From assembly GCF_037975245.1 (NCBI RefSeq), contig NC_092570.1, forward strand, positions 12,875,001 to 12,939,000: 64,000 bases of DNA. Reading direction: 5' to 3'. Below, one piece after another: positions 54,804 to 64,000 of this stretch (the first letter of the stretch is position 1; the number at the start of each line of letters is the position of its first letter). The stretch comes from Apostichopus japonicus (taxonomy: Eukaryota; Echinodermata; Holothuroidea; Aspidochirotida; Stichopodidae). A program made the position numbers and the translations under genes. The notes under the pieces are model-generated. The model made no database searches, was not told the origin of the DNA, and saw only the letters and a list, made by a program, of their open reading frames with translations.

Positions 54804-56760
54804 ATGCCTCTATGTGAACAAAGAGGTAGAGGGTGAAAGGGGGGGGGGAAGGGAATGGGAGGAGATGACACTTAAAGGGGAGAGGAAAGAAATCTCAAAG
54901 ATGAAACAACCTGTAGTTTACTTTAGAATGTCGAATTCGACAACTACGTACACTATGGTCTGTTAAAATGAAACATTGCACAGTCAACGTAATACTAACA
55001 ATCTAGTAATCTACAGCATAGATAGTGCAGCTCAATCTGAAAATAACAAGAAATTAACATATACATGTACAGTACTGTAACCGAAAGTGAGAAAGTACTG
55101 AACATTACAAGTTGTTACAACCAACTGGTCTGGTATATATGTACAGTATACATACAGTACAGTGCAGCATTCATCTATTGTACAATTTAACACTGCACGT
55201 GTATAGCCCTAGTTATTCAACCATAAACATTATTTTATAGAGGTATATACTTATATAAATAAACAGTACTACAATGCACTTTACAGTCACCCAGCAAGTT
55301 TGATAGTACTTACAATCACAGTGTGCCACTTTCTACCTACACAACTAATTCACACTCCATTTAATTTCTTAATTACCGTATTAAATGAATTTTCGTTTTC
55401 AGCAATTGGTAAACTTATTGAACAGAATTTATTTTGTGCATGCATTTTACCAGATGGGACTGCGAAATTAAACGTTTAGTGTACTGTATGGTATTTTTTT
55501 ACGTATAGTTTACAATATGTACAAGTTTGAATCTTTGTCAAAGAAAGCAAAACTCAGGTTTGGATGCTTAGTCATAGAAACTAAATATTAATGTCCAGTA
55601 TTATATACAGGCTCTTCAAAGATTTTTGTTTAATTTCCTTCTTTTTTTTTCTTTTTCTTTTCCTTTTCTGTGCCCCAAGTTGATTATTTTCCTTGTACTT
55701 TGCAATTCTGAGTCAGAATTTCTGACTGAATGAAAACTATGAAATCTTTGGTAATTAATTTGTAACTTTAAATACAAACGAGCTGCCAATATACACAAAC
55801 TTGTAACTATAAATACAAATAAGCACCCAATATACATAAATTTGCAACTTAAAATACAAACAATTGCATCCAATATATATACAAACTTGTCACTTTAAAT
55901 ACAAACAAACACCCAATATACACAAACTCTATGTACAGTACACCAACACCATCCTGTTGATCTTGATCTGACCATCCATTTTACAGTGATAACTCACACC
56001 CCTGCACATACATTACTGCAATGTACACAACAATGTGTACAATTTTGAACATACAGTACACTATTAACCAGTTAAAAACTAGAAGAAGAGGGCAATCCAC
56101 AGCAATGCACACATCTCATCTTAAAATCCATTTAATGAATAATTATAAATGGGCAATATACAATTTTTTTTTAAAATTCACACCCCTTTGCAAGAACGCC
56201 TCACTGAACAAAACACTGTTTGGATTTCTACGCTTGACCAGGGACATCATTGTAACTGGGGAACCTTCCTACTAAATTTGAAGAAATCATCTTACAATAC
56301 GGCCAAGTGATCACCCATATGAAATGAATACATGTGGAAACAGCTTCATAATTTAGTGCTTGTACCAATGCCCTGCAAGAAATCTTGTTCTGCAAACTGT
56401 GCATGCCAGCTGTGGGTGGCATGCAACATTGGTATCTGCACCTGTTTGTGTTTGTGTTTAAGAAGTAGAGAAGTCAGCAATCTTGAGGGTTCATCACTGC
56501 ACAAAACATTTGATTTAACCCTTGGAATGATCTATAGCAACAAGTCCCTTCTTGCTTAATTTGACCTTTGAACTCTGAATATTCCATTTATTACCATGTT
56601 GCAACCACATGCTTTGATATTTATTGAACATATAGGTACATGTGATACTGCAAATCAATTCAATGCTTCCCCTTGGAATTATAGTGGAAAGTCACTGTTT
56701 GACTACATTGATCTTTTACCTTTGATGTAGGTCTTTGATCTTAGTTACCATAGTAACCAC
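54804..56760. other. Upstream region, no exon found
   Basis: AT-rich. It has about four imperfect 48-bp units (AACTTGTAACTTTAAATAC... CCAATATACACAA) at 55,740-55,930. I searched the minus strand for a phase-1 first exon of the transporter and found none convincing. Confidence 0.4.
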
Positions 56761-56762
56761 AT

Positions 56763-56842
56763 GTTTTGATAATAATAATAATAATAATAATAATCATTTA
56801 TATAGCGCTTTACATATCAAATATCTCAAAGCGCTTTACAAA
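56763..56842 (-). repeat. Non-LTR/SINE-type 3' tail
   Basis: Minus-strand TTTGTAAAGCGCTTTGAGAT, TGTAAAGCGCTATATAAATG then (ATT)n; the clearest member of the tail family. Confidence 0.6.
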
Positions 56843-57688
56843 GAATGCAATGAAACACCACTACTAAGTAAAGTACTAAGCAAAGAGGAGGGTTTTGAGA
56901 ATTTGCAAGAACTAAAAGGGTAGTGAACAGAATGCAGTTTTCAGGGACTACTACAAATAATTCACTATTGCTAAGATTGTGTGTTTATCTATTTCTAAGT
57001 TTCTTTAAAAGTGTTAGAACCTTAGTACTGAAGTATCTTACAGCCAGTATTTGGTCTGGAGTCAGAACTTAGATGAATCATGTTTACTGTGGTTTAAATC
57101 TTGGTCAGCTATGGGTGCATAGAAAGTTCAATGTTAATACTGTAGGTGAGAATTTCCTGAAAGACCTTCCTGATTCTCTTTTTGTGTAAACATTTCTTGA
57201 CCTTCGGCTTTGTTTGTCAACTTGGCACATTATCCAAGCTTTAATAAATTAATTTCTTCACTTCAGTGGCGATATATTCATCATTTTCAGAGGGAATCCT
57301 ATTGGAGAAAACAATGCTGGTTTCTTTAGCACTGGCTCAATGTAAATATTCATAATTGGTATACCAATGTGTCCCTTTCACCTCCATGTGATGTCTGGTT
57401 TGTGGCTGATTGTCTACCAGCAGCAATGGCGATACTGTACATCACTGTACATGACATCAACGGTTGCAAAATGCAGCCTGATATCAATCATGTTTGTGTG
57501 GTAACTCACTACAAAATGTGTTAGCAGGGCAAATTTTAATCACAAGTCTGGTCGTCCCAGACCGACCAAATTTCTGCTCAGAAGACCAAAATCAGTTGTG
57601 GCGGTTGTCAGTGGATGATTGGTTACAGTGTAACCTCAAATCCAATTTGCATTGTAACTGAATGACCCCAAAATACTGTAAGGGAAAT

Positions 57689-57884
57689 GATATAGTGGTA
57701 TCACCAGAAAAGCTGTGGAATTCTATTTACAAACATACACATCTCTCCTACAGTACAGTGTAGAGTACAGTGACATACTCGTCACTGATATAGTGGTATC
57801 ACCAGAAAAGCTGTGGAATTCTATTTACAAACATACACATCTCTCCTACAGTACAGTGTAGAGTACAGTGACATACTCGTCACT
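57689..57884. repeat. 98-bp perfect tandem duplication
   Basis: 57,689-57,786 and 57,787-57,884 appear identical by eye (GATATAGTGGTATCACCAGA ... CATACTCGTCACT). This implies a very recent duplication or an assembly artefact. Confidence 0.85.
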
Positions 57885-57948
57885 GTTATTTTGCTACACT
57901 ATTTTGGATGACAAAATTTGCTGTTTGGACAACCAAAATGAGAAACCC

Positions 57949-58760
57949 TTAAAGCAGCATTTTGCGTTGGCTCGCTTTTTTCCACCTTTTTAACATGTGC
58001 ATCGATTTTTTTACATGGATCAATCATAAATCAGCAAACTAAGATACCATCCAAGTTTCACCCTGCCAAGAGCGTTAATTAGCGAGTAATTAACGATTTA
58101 TATCGATAACGAGTAAAAGTGTCCTCGACAAAGTTTTCATATCTCCAAATCCACTAGTTTGAATTCCACCAATCAGTGAATAGTATGTTTATTCATGAGC
58201 ATTTTGCGTTTGGTCGCCGTTTTCTACTGTTTTGACATGTCCATCGAGTTTTTACATACATCAAATCACAAAACAGCAAATTAAGATATTAGCCAAGTTT
58301 TTCCCTGCCAAAAACGTTAATTGGCGAGTACTCCACATCCAAAATTAAATCGCATTCAGTTCCCAAACCCACTAGTTTGAATTCAACCAATCAGAGATGC
58401 AGGTTTAGTTATGAGCCGTTGCTAAAAATAGATTCAAGACTTTGCGTTGGGAGTTGTTATGCAACTCCCTGGTACAACTGCCATATAGACTGTACACAAA
58501 TCAAGCGTGGTGTTATATTACGTATCTGTCAATGACGTTCGTAGTGTTTAAATATTCATATTATGGGCGAGGTTTATTGGGTTCCCAACGGAAAATATCT
58601 TGGAGAACAACAAAGTTGAAAGTTGCAATTTTTTTCGACTTTTATGCCACCATTTGAAGTAAAATATAAATAGATAAGCTAGTTATGTATGTCCTTATGG
58701 CATAGTGGAGTCAGTGAGGTTGAGAAATATCATAGTCGAGGACGCAAAATGCTGCTTTAA
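57949..58760. mobile_element. TTAA-flanked element, copy 2 (longer)
   Basis: 812 bp with the same 19-bp terminal repeats and TTAA edges as 10,305-10,928. The extra length comes from an internal partial repeat of the left end (about 58,198-58,340: GCATTTTGCGTTTGGTCGCC). The right 350 bp are almost identical to copy 1. Confidence 0.85.
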
Positions 58761-58779
58761 CAAGTTTCCCTGCATATAA

Positions 58780-59444
58780 ATTCCAAAACTTACTGGTTTG
58801 GATATTTACGAGTGACGAGCTTACCTGTCTCCTCACAACCTCATTCTACCGTGCCTATAAAGTCCTGGTAAAATAATAACACTGTGCGCCCTCTATGACC
58901 GAACCCCCCCCTCGGTCACTCCTCACTACTCATGAGACCACTCCTTAAAAGTGGCCTCACGGTCACCGGAATAGGGGTGGCCAGAATCCTCTGGCCACCC
59001 CCAAGGACTCCCGTCGACTAAACTTCTCAAAGGTGAGCCCTTAACAAAAGGCACTGATGCCTTCCTAGCAGGGAGAGTGTAATCCTCCCCGCCGCAGCGG
59101 GTAAGGGGGGGGGACACTCTCCTGAGCCCTGCAGGTGAAACTACCCCTTTTTCCTAACAAGGAGCCTCATCCTGTAAAGGCCCAACACTTGCTAACCCTA
59201 AGACAACTTAGGTGAGTACGCATATGAAAAACACAGGGTGCAAAGTTACCCTCACCGATAGACCTGGCCGGTGACTCTTAGTAGTTGTTGGCTCTGTCTA
59301 TCTGGTGTTGTGCTTGGAGTCGTGAGCCTAGTCTAACGACTGCTCCCCCGTCCGGCTGTGTCCCACCCCCTCGGGGGAGGGAGGCGGGAATGGAGACAGG
59401 TAAGCTCGTCACTCGTAAATATCCAAACCAGTAAGTTTTGGAAT
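58780..59444. mobile_element. Element with perfect 53-bp inverted repeats
   Basis: 58,780-58,832 and 59,392-59,444 are exact reverse complements (ATTCCAAAACTTACTGGTTT ... TTACCTGTCTCC). The 559-bp interior is GC-richer and non-coding. A second partial end in the same orientation as the left arm follows at about 59,445-59,480. The right arm abuts the recombinase remnant. Confidence 0.8.
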
Positions 59445-59474
59445 ATTTACTTCGCTCCTCGCTTACCTGTCTCC

Positions 59475-60230
59475 TCACAACCTTAGCACCGAGTGGCACT
59501 GCCCAGTGGTGGGAGGCCCGAGGGGTGGGACCAAGTACCAACCGGACCTCGCATCGCCGAGCTACCAAAAGCTGCCTCGGCGTGTAGAGTGTCAGGTAAG
59601 TAACAGGCGACGAACGTAGTTGGTGTTTTCCACGCTGCCACCTTGAGGATGTCCTGTATCGGGATACCGGCAGAGAGAGCTGTGGAAGCCGAGGCCCCAC
59701 TGATGTTGTGATCTCTTGGCCGGGTATCCCCCCATCGTGAACGGGTGGATCATCTCTACTAGCCATCGGGATAGGGTATCCTTGGCGGCTGCTGTTTAAG
59801 GTGGTCGTGGCAGGATGAAAAGGGAGGTTGTTTGTCTCAACTTCTCTGTCCTGTTTAAGTACCACTTCAGTGCCCTGACTGGGCACCATCGCTTGTCCTC
59901 AGCCACTGATGAAAGGGTTTTGATTTCCGGAAAGAAAATGTCCCCGGGCAAGAAAGTCAAGGCCCGGTTCTTGGCAATAAGGGACGGGTCTGGAACCGTC
60001 CTCGCCCCATGGCCCTCGAATCTGATGTGGTTCTGTTTGGTTGTTAGGGCTTGGAGGTAACTCCTTCACGCTGACGCTGACGCTACCGCAATGACGAAGA
60101 GTGTTTTCTTTGTAAGAGCAGCCAGGGAAGCGTTCCCCGTTGATTCGTACAGCGGCCCTGCCAGGGCATGCAGCACTGCTGAGAGCCCCGCAGAGGGGGC
60201 TAACTGTCTGACTCGTGGACGGCGATTAGC
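59475..60230 (-). pseudogene. Broken tyrosine recombinase of the DIRS-like element
   Basis: Fragments: MANRRPRVRQLAPSA, TKKTLFVIAVASASA (a stop and frameshift follow, where the first catalytic Arg block would lie), AEDKRWCPVRALKWYLNRTE, KDTLSRWLVEMI. Then, in another frame, RDHNISGASASTALSAGIPI and QDILKVAAWKTPTTFVACYL. The last has the Trp and the presumed catalytic Tyr. The HxxR box reads HNIS, so the second Arg is lost. It is inactive by several independent breaks. Confidence 0.75.
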
Positions 60231-60990
60231 CATGCCTTTGGTGAGCTGGTCAATGTCTGGGCTAATGCCCAGCGTGGAGCCGTCTGGAAAACCAGACGTC
60301 CCCGTCTGGGGCCTGCGTGTGGGACCTGCGGCCTGGGACCCGGGGTCCGGAGGGAGCCACTAGGATGAATTTACCCTTGGAGCTGCGAATCTTCCTCAGT
60401 ATCTGGCTGATCATGCCAAAGGGGGGGAAGAATTTAAACCTCTGGTCCATCTCAAGGCAGGGACCTGGCGCTATGTGGAAGGCTGCAGGTGGGACCGCCT
60501 GTTACAAAAGATGGGCAGCCCATTGTTGCCCTTTGTCGTAAGCAGGTCTATCAGAGGTATGCCGAACATGTGGAAAAACCTACCGCATATTCCTTGCGAA
60601 GGGTTCACTCGTCGGGGTCGAGTTGTCCCCTGGGCAGAGCATCGGCCCTCACACTCTCCTTTCTGGCTATATGGGAGACCCATAGGGCCGTGCCAGATTC
60701 TGCAGCTGTGGTGAGGGTCTCCCATGCCAGACGGCACAGTCCCTCTGCCCTGGTGCCACCCTGTCTATTGATGTAGCTACTGTACAGTATGCCACCACCA
60801 TCGTGTTGTCTGAGAGGATGGTGATCAAAGTGCCCTGTACTTGGGCTTGGGAGGGCTCCAGAGAGCCCCAACCCCACAGTCCTGAGAGCGAGGCGGAAGT
60901 ACATGAAACCTGGTTATCTTTGCAAATAGGGTGTTGGGGCCGATCCTTTGCCCTGCTGACGCCACTGTGGTGCAGGAAAGTGGTTTCTCT
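60230..60990 (-). pseudogene. Broken RNase H and connecting region of the DIRS-like element
   Basis: Fragments in order: TLITILSDNTMVVAY (an RNase H Asp motif), after a frameshift INRQGGTRAEGLCRLAWET, HIARKESVRADALPRGQLDP, LIDLLTTKGNNGLPIFCNR, FFPPFGMISQILRKIRSSKG and KFILVAPSGPRVPG. These blocks are typical of the RT-RNase H polyprotein of DIRS/Ngaro elements. There are multiple frame changes. Confidence 0.75.
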
Positions 60991-61239
60991 GTATATGCTG
61001 CTAAAGAAGTCAAGGACAGTGGCCTGTATGATGACCTTGTTAGCGCCTGCAATACAGCAGCACTCGCAGTACTGCTTGCAGTACCACAGTACCGCTAATG
61101 ACCCCTTTAGTTATCAACCAGTTGCAATCAGAAAACCTCTGAAGAAAAGTACTGCCTTGATGATGTAGACCTAAGCTGTACCCTGTAGGGAGGTTTCATG
61201 GAGGTTCTTTACATGAAAAATAATATTAATAATAATATT

Positions 61240-61470
61240 GAGGGTTGAACTGCGCCGGCCTATCTATCGATAACGAAGCCAGAGGCGCTAGCAATATTAC
61301 CCTTCTCAAAAATAACCTGTTAAACAGAGAGAAATCCCTCCTGGATGGAAAGACGCAATGGAGATAAAGTGCCTTGCCCAAGGAAACAACAGAATGATCT
61401 GGCCAGGACTAAAACCTGCAAGCCTTAGATCACCAGTACACTGCCTACACCGCTTGACCACAGTTCTCTC
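61240..61470 (-). mobile_element. tRNA-derived SINE, second family
   Basis: Minus strand: A-box-like GTGGTCAAGCGGTGTAGG, GTACTGGTGATCTAAGG, B-box-like GCAGGTTTTAGTCC. The body follows with TTGGGCAAGGCACTTTATCT. The head resembles a Leu/Ser-type tRNA. Confidence 0.55.
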
Positions 61471-61555
61471 CAAAAATTGAGAACTGAATGGATAGTTTGC
61501 TTCATCAGAGTCTTAATCAATGCTACAGCTGCTATGTGGCTTTTACAACTACAGT

Positions 61556-61805
61556 ATATGTATGTATTTGTGTATGTAATTTAGATCATCCTGCAAGTAG
61601 GAACTTGTGAAGAAGCCTCATTGGCTTATCAAAGCCGCAAGCTGACCAAAGTCAGTCTCGTACATTCATATTTAATGTCCATGACTATGAATTGTCAACA
61701 GCTCTGTAACTGGACAACATACATTAATCTTGGGGTGACTTGAACCGGGGACCTTTTGATTGGAAGGCACCGGGTTTAACCACTGAGCTAACTAAGCTAC
61801 AGCCC
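61556..61805 (-). mobile_element. tRNA-derived SINE, copy B
   Basis: Matches 37,935-38,178 along its length in the same orientation: TTAGCTCAGTGGTTAAACCC, TGCCTTCCAATCAAAAGG, CCGGTTCAAGTCACCCC, then the body and a (CATA)n-like tail. It is better preserved than copy A. Confidence 0.75.
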
Positions 61806-62940
61806 TACTCACCAGGAACAAACTCCCAACAGGGGATGTGTAGGGTGGGTTTGTAGAAATTTCACCTCATAAATCCTGGCTGTTTAACGGAGTCCAGGGA
61901 GTTACTCAGCAAACACAAAGGCGTTACTAAATGTTTAGTCTTTTGCTATGATAGCGTTATTAGAGGTGTAAGAAATATGTTACCGAAACCCTTTAGGGGC
62001 TATTATTTCAAAACAATTTCCGTTAAGACATTAATATAACATTAATATAACGTAATATCTCATAGACATCTTATGTCAACGTTTTATCAACACCACATTT
62101 AACGTAATAAACACGTATTGAATGTTATGATAACGTACCCGTTACTTCTCAAATCTCTTCCTGTCGAGATGTGTCCATTTCGTAGTGCAGTAAAGGTTTC
62201 CAGCTTCCTATTGAAACCACCTAGCGCCTAGGCTAGTCAAGACTAGGCCATCAGGTGCTACGAAATGCAACTCTGCTTAAGATGTCGGAACATCGAACAT
62301 TGCTCATGAAGCGTATGCTGTATGTTCGGAGCGTGTTAGCGCTTGTAACTTGCTGGGGTTGTATCCTACCCCTTTTTCAACTTACTAACGCGTTTGTCTT
62401 GGTAATTCACCAAAGAAATAGGAAGAAAGGCTTATTCCATAGGATCGCTCACGTAGTCGATAGCTCGTTGCGGTAAAAGTTGAGCTTACACGTGTCAAGC
62501 CAGGTGGCTGCTTGGCCCCCCCTCCTCTCTTAACAAATGTGCCACGTTGTACCTTTTTTTTCTGGCAGTTTGCCAAGGATCTATGAGCGATATGTTTCCT
62601 GGCACTTTGCCAAGTCTCGAGAAAGTTTCTCTTCCTAGCAGTTTGCCAAGGTTTTAAAGTAAACGGAATACTGTACGTCATGAGAACCGATTTGAAACCC
62701 CTCAGTCTTACGCATTTTAACATGTTCTGGAAGTGGGTTCACCAGTGTTTTAAACGACAGTGTTTTTAAACACAAGTAAGATTTTAACCTAGGCAAATGG
62801 CGATGAATTATGATTAGAGAGGAGTATAATTAGCGAGGAGAATATGACCCCTGAGTGTCTGCAGGTACTCGATAAATAAACACACATTTGGGATGTGTAG
62901 TGGTAGCGGTGTTTTCCCGCAAATGATTCGAACCTGTCGT
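61806..62940. other. Region upstream of the SINE, unassigned
   Basis: Contains a plus-strand frame at 62,282-62,476 starting MSEHRTLLMKRMLYVRSVLA with a hydrophobic stretch (LALVTCWGCILPLF). This could be a signal-bearing first exon or chance. A threefold GGCA(G/C)TTTGCCAAG phrase sits at 62,564-62,655. No support for a gene beyond that. Confidence 0.2.
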
Positions 62941-64000
62941 CGCCGCTCAAGCTGCTAGTTCCGGGGGGGGGGGGGACACTCCCCCTGTTCTGGGAAGCGG
63001 GAGTAACCGTCCTCTGTAACCCCGAAATCTAGGGGTCGACCTCGTCGTCTAGGCCGGACAGGTTGCCCGACGCTCTGCAAACCAGGTCGTGGGAACCTGG
63101 CTCGGGGCTGGTTCTCTTTTCGGATTGGGCGCTTGCCCTGCTACCCCGTTCTGGGGGCCCGGCATTGGTAATCTCATCGGTTCCCGGCCTCAGGACCGGC
63201 CGCGGCTCCGGTTAGGGGGTCTGCGGGCCGGGCTTCTGCACCTGCTACCCCGTTCTGGGGGCCTAGCAATTGTTAATCTCGTTGTAAATGTTGTTGTAGT
63301 TGTAAATGTTATTGTAAATGTCGCAGTTGTAAATGTTGTTACTCTCGTAGGCTCCCGACGTCGGGACCAGTTTTGGATCCCGTTTGGAGATGTGCGGACC
63401 GGGCTTCTGCCCCTGCGCCCCCGTTCTCGTCGGGCCCGGGCCCTCCGGAGCCAATCTCTGAGGACCCAGCAGTCGATTGTATAGCTCTGGTTCCCGGCTC
63501 CGGGGGCGGTCTCGGATCTGGAGTGAAACCTCGGTTCTGCCTTCCCTTCGAGTCTCGCCGGACCCGGGGTCTCGCCGGACCCGCGGCCTCGCCGGACCCA
63601 GGCTCCCGGAGCCCGTCTCTGTGTGCGTACCACGCCGGGTACCACCACGCCGGTACTCCTCGACCCGGACATTCTGTCCTTTCCGGTGGGATTTTTTTTT
63701 TTTTTTTTCTTCTTTTTTTTAAAATTTTTTTTTTTTTTTTTTTTTCTCGCCGGACCCGGGCTCCCGGAGCCTGCTATGGGACCGGCTCCGTTTCAGCGAC
63801 CCCTCGGTCGTACTCTCTCTCTCGGACCCGAGCTCTCCGTGGCCTGTAGCCCGCGCTCCATGGGTCTCTCTTGCTGCGACCCGGACTGAGACGTTGCCTC
63901 TAGCCCGGCCGAGCCGTGCCTCTTCTCAAGAGGTCTTTTCTTGGCGGGAGCCTTGCTCCTGCCCTTCCCTCTGGCCGTAATCAACCGGAGGTCGCCGGGA
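62940..64000. repeat. GC-rich block with internal repeats, possible retroelement end
   Basis: An abrupt rise in GC. Diverged units contain CTACCCCGTTCTGGGGGCC and GGGCTTCTGCNCCTGC (about 63,120, 63,240 and 63,400), and CTCGCCGGACCC repeats at 63,554-63,600 and 63,747. Long T-runs lie at 63,692-63,745. A minus-strand frame near the edge (ARGKGRSKAPAKKRPLEKRH) is basic and low-complexity and could be the start of a gag-like ORF (weak inference). Confidence 0.4.

Larger units (their letters stand above)
59470..61010 (-). mobile_element. Degenerate DIRS/Ngaro-like retroelement (RNase H and tyrosine recombinase)
   Basis: Minus-strand remains in the order RNase H, connecting domain, tyrosine recombinase, spread over several frames with stops and frameshifts. 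No reverse transcriptase or gag was found in continuous sequence, so it is 5'-truncated. This order with a tyrosine recombinase is diagnostic of DIRS-type retroelements, which integrate by recombinase rather than DDE integrase. Confidence 0.75.

Noticed and set aside
54488-54871. 127-codon minus-strand frame near exon 1
   Set aside because: It overlaps the dispersed GGAGACAGGTAAG repeat and has no ABCC-like sequence or suitable splice phase.
60091-60776. Plus-strand frames of 70-95 codons
   Set aside because: They are antisense shadows of the RNase H/recombinase remnants, whose motifs read on the minus strand.
62385-62723. 112-codon minus-strand frame as a possible first exon of the transporter
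   Set aside because: It contains a triplicated TTTGCCAAG phrase, has no similarity to ABCC N-termini, and I found no phase-1 donor fitting exon 1.
63190-63672. 160-codon Arg/Pro-rich frame on the minus strand
   Set aside because: GC-rich repeat sequence keeps several frames open at once; composition is low-complexity with no motif.

Overview
This window is eukaryotic DNA. It is AT-rich, intron-rich and full of transposon remnants, and it is dominated by one long minus-strand gene. The gene is an ABC transporter of the ABCC/MRP family, closest by recall to the ABCC5 (MRP5) type. I rebuilt 24 coding exons between 53,865 and 13,507. All use GT-AG splice sites, and every phase joins, giving 1,348 residues plus a stop. 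The order is TMD1, NBD1, linker, TMD2, NBD2, C-terminus. The first coding exon or exons (start codon and N-terminal cytoplasmic tail) were not found; they lie upstream of 53,865 or beyond the window. The intron sizes, the short MRP5-like architecture and the repeats (DIRS-type tyrosine-recombinase retroelement, Penelope-like remnants, tRNA-derived SINEs, TTAA-flanked miniature inverted-repeat elements) suggest an invertebrate deuterostome. An echinoderm such as a sea cucumber is my best guess, but this is not proven.

Layout. 1-13,500 is downstream intergenic sequence: a degraded dispersed repeat at about 172-345, two minisatellites (about 9,888 and 11,118), a TTAA-flanked element with perfect 19-bp terminal inverted repeats (10,305-10,928), and otherwise nothing recognisable. 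13,507-53,865 holds the transporter exons and their introns. The introns carry a 1.46-kb minisatellite that starts exactly at a splice donor (25,790-27,252), a 497-bp tandem duplication, a 368-bp TTAA element, a 48-bp satellite, a near-perfect 77-bp-arm foldback and several Penelope-like fragments with hammerhead-like cores. 53,866-64,000 lies upstream of the last exon found. It holds further inverted-repeat elements, a second copy of the TTAA element (57,949-58,760), a broken RNase H/tyrosine-recombinase retroelement (about 59,470-61,010, minus), two tRNA-derived SINEs and an abrupt GC-rich block at about 62,940-64,000.

Function. The only well-supported gene product is one ATP-driven membrane exporter. 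By family knowledge, ABCC5-type pumps move organic anions such as cyclic nucleotides and amino-acid or folate conjugates. The most interesting structure is where repeats meet splice sites: a minisatellite that repeats the exon-13 donor, a duplicated terminal-exon acceptor that would truncate the protein, and decayed copies of the exon-22 donor.
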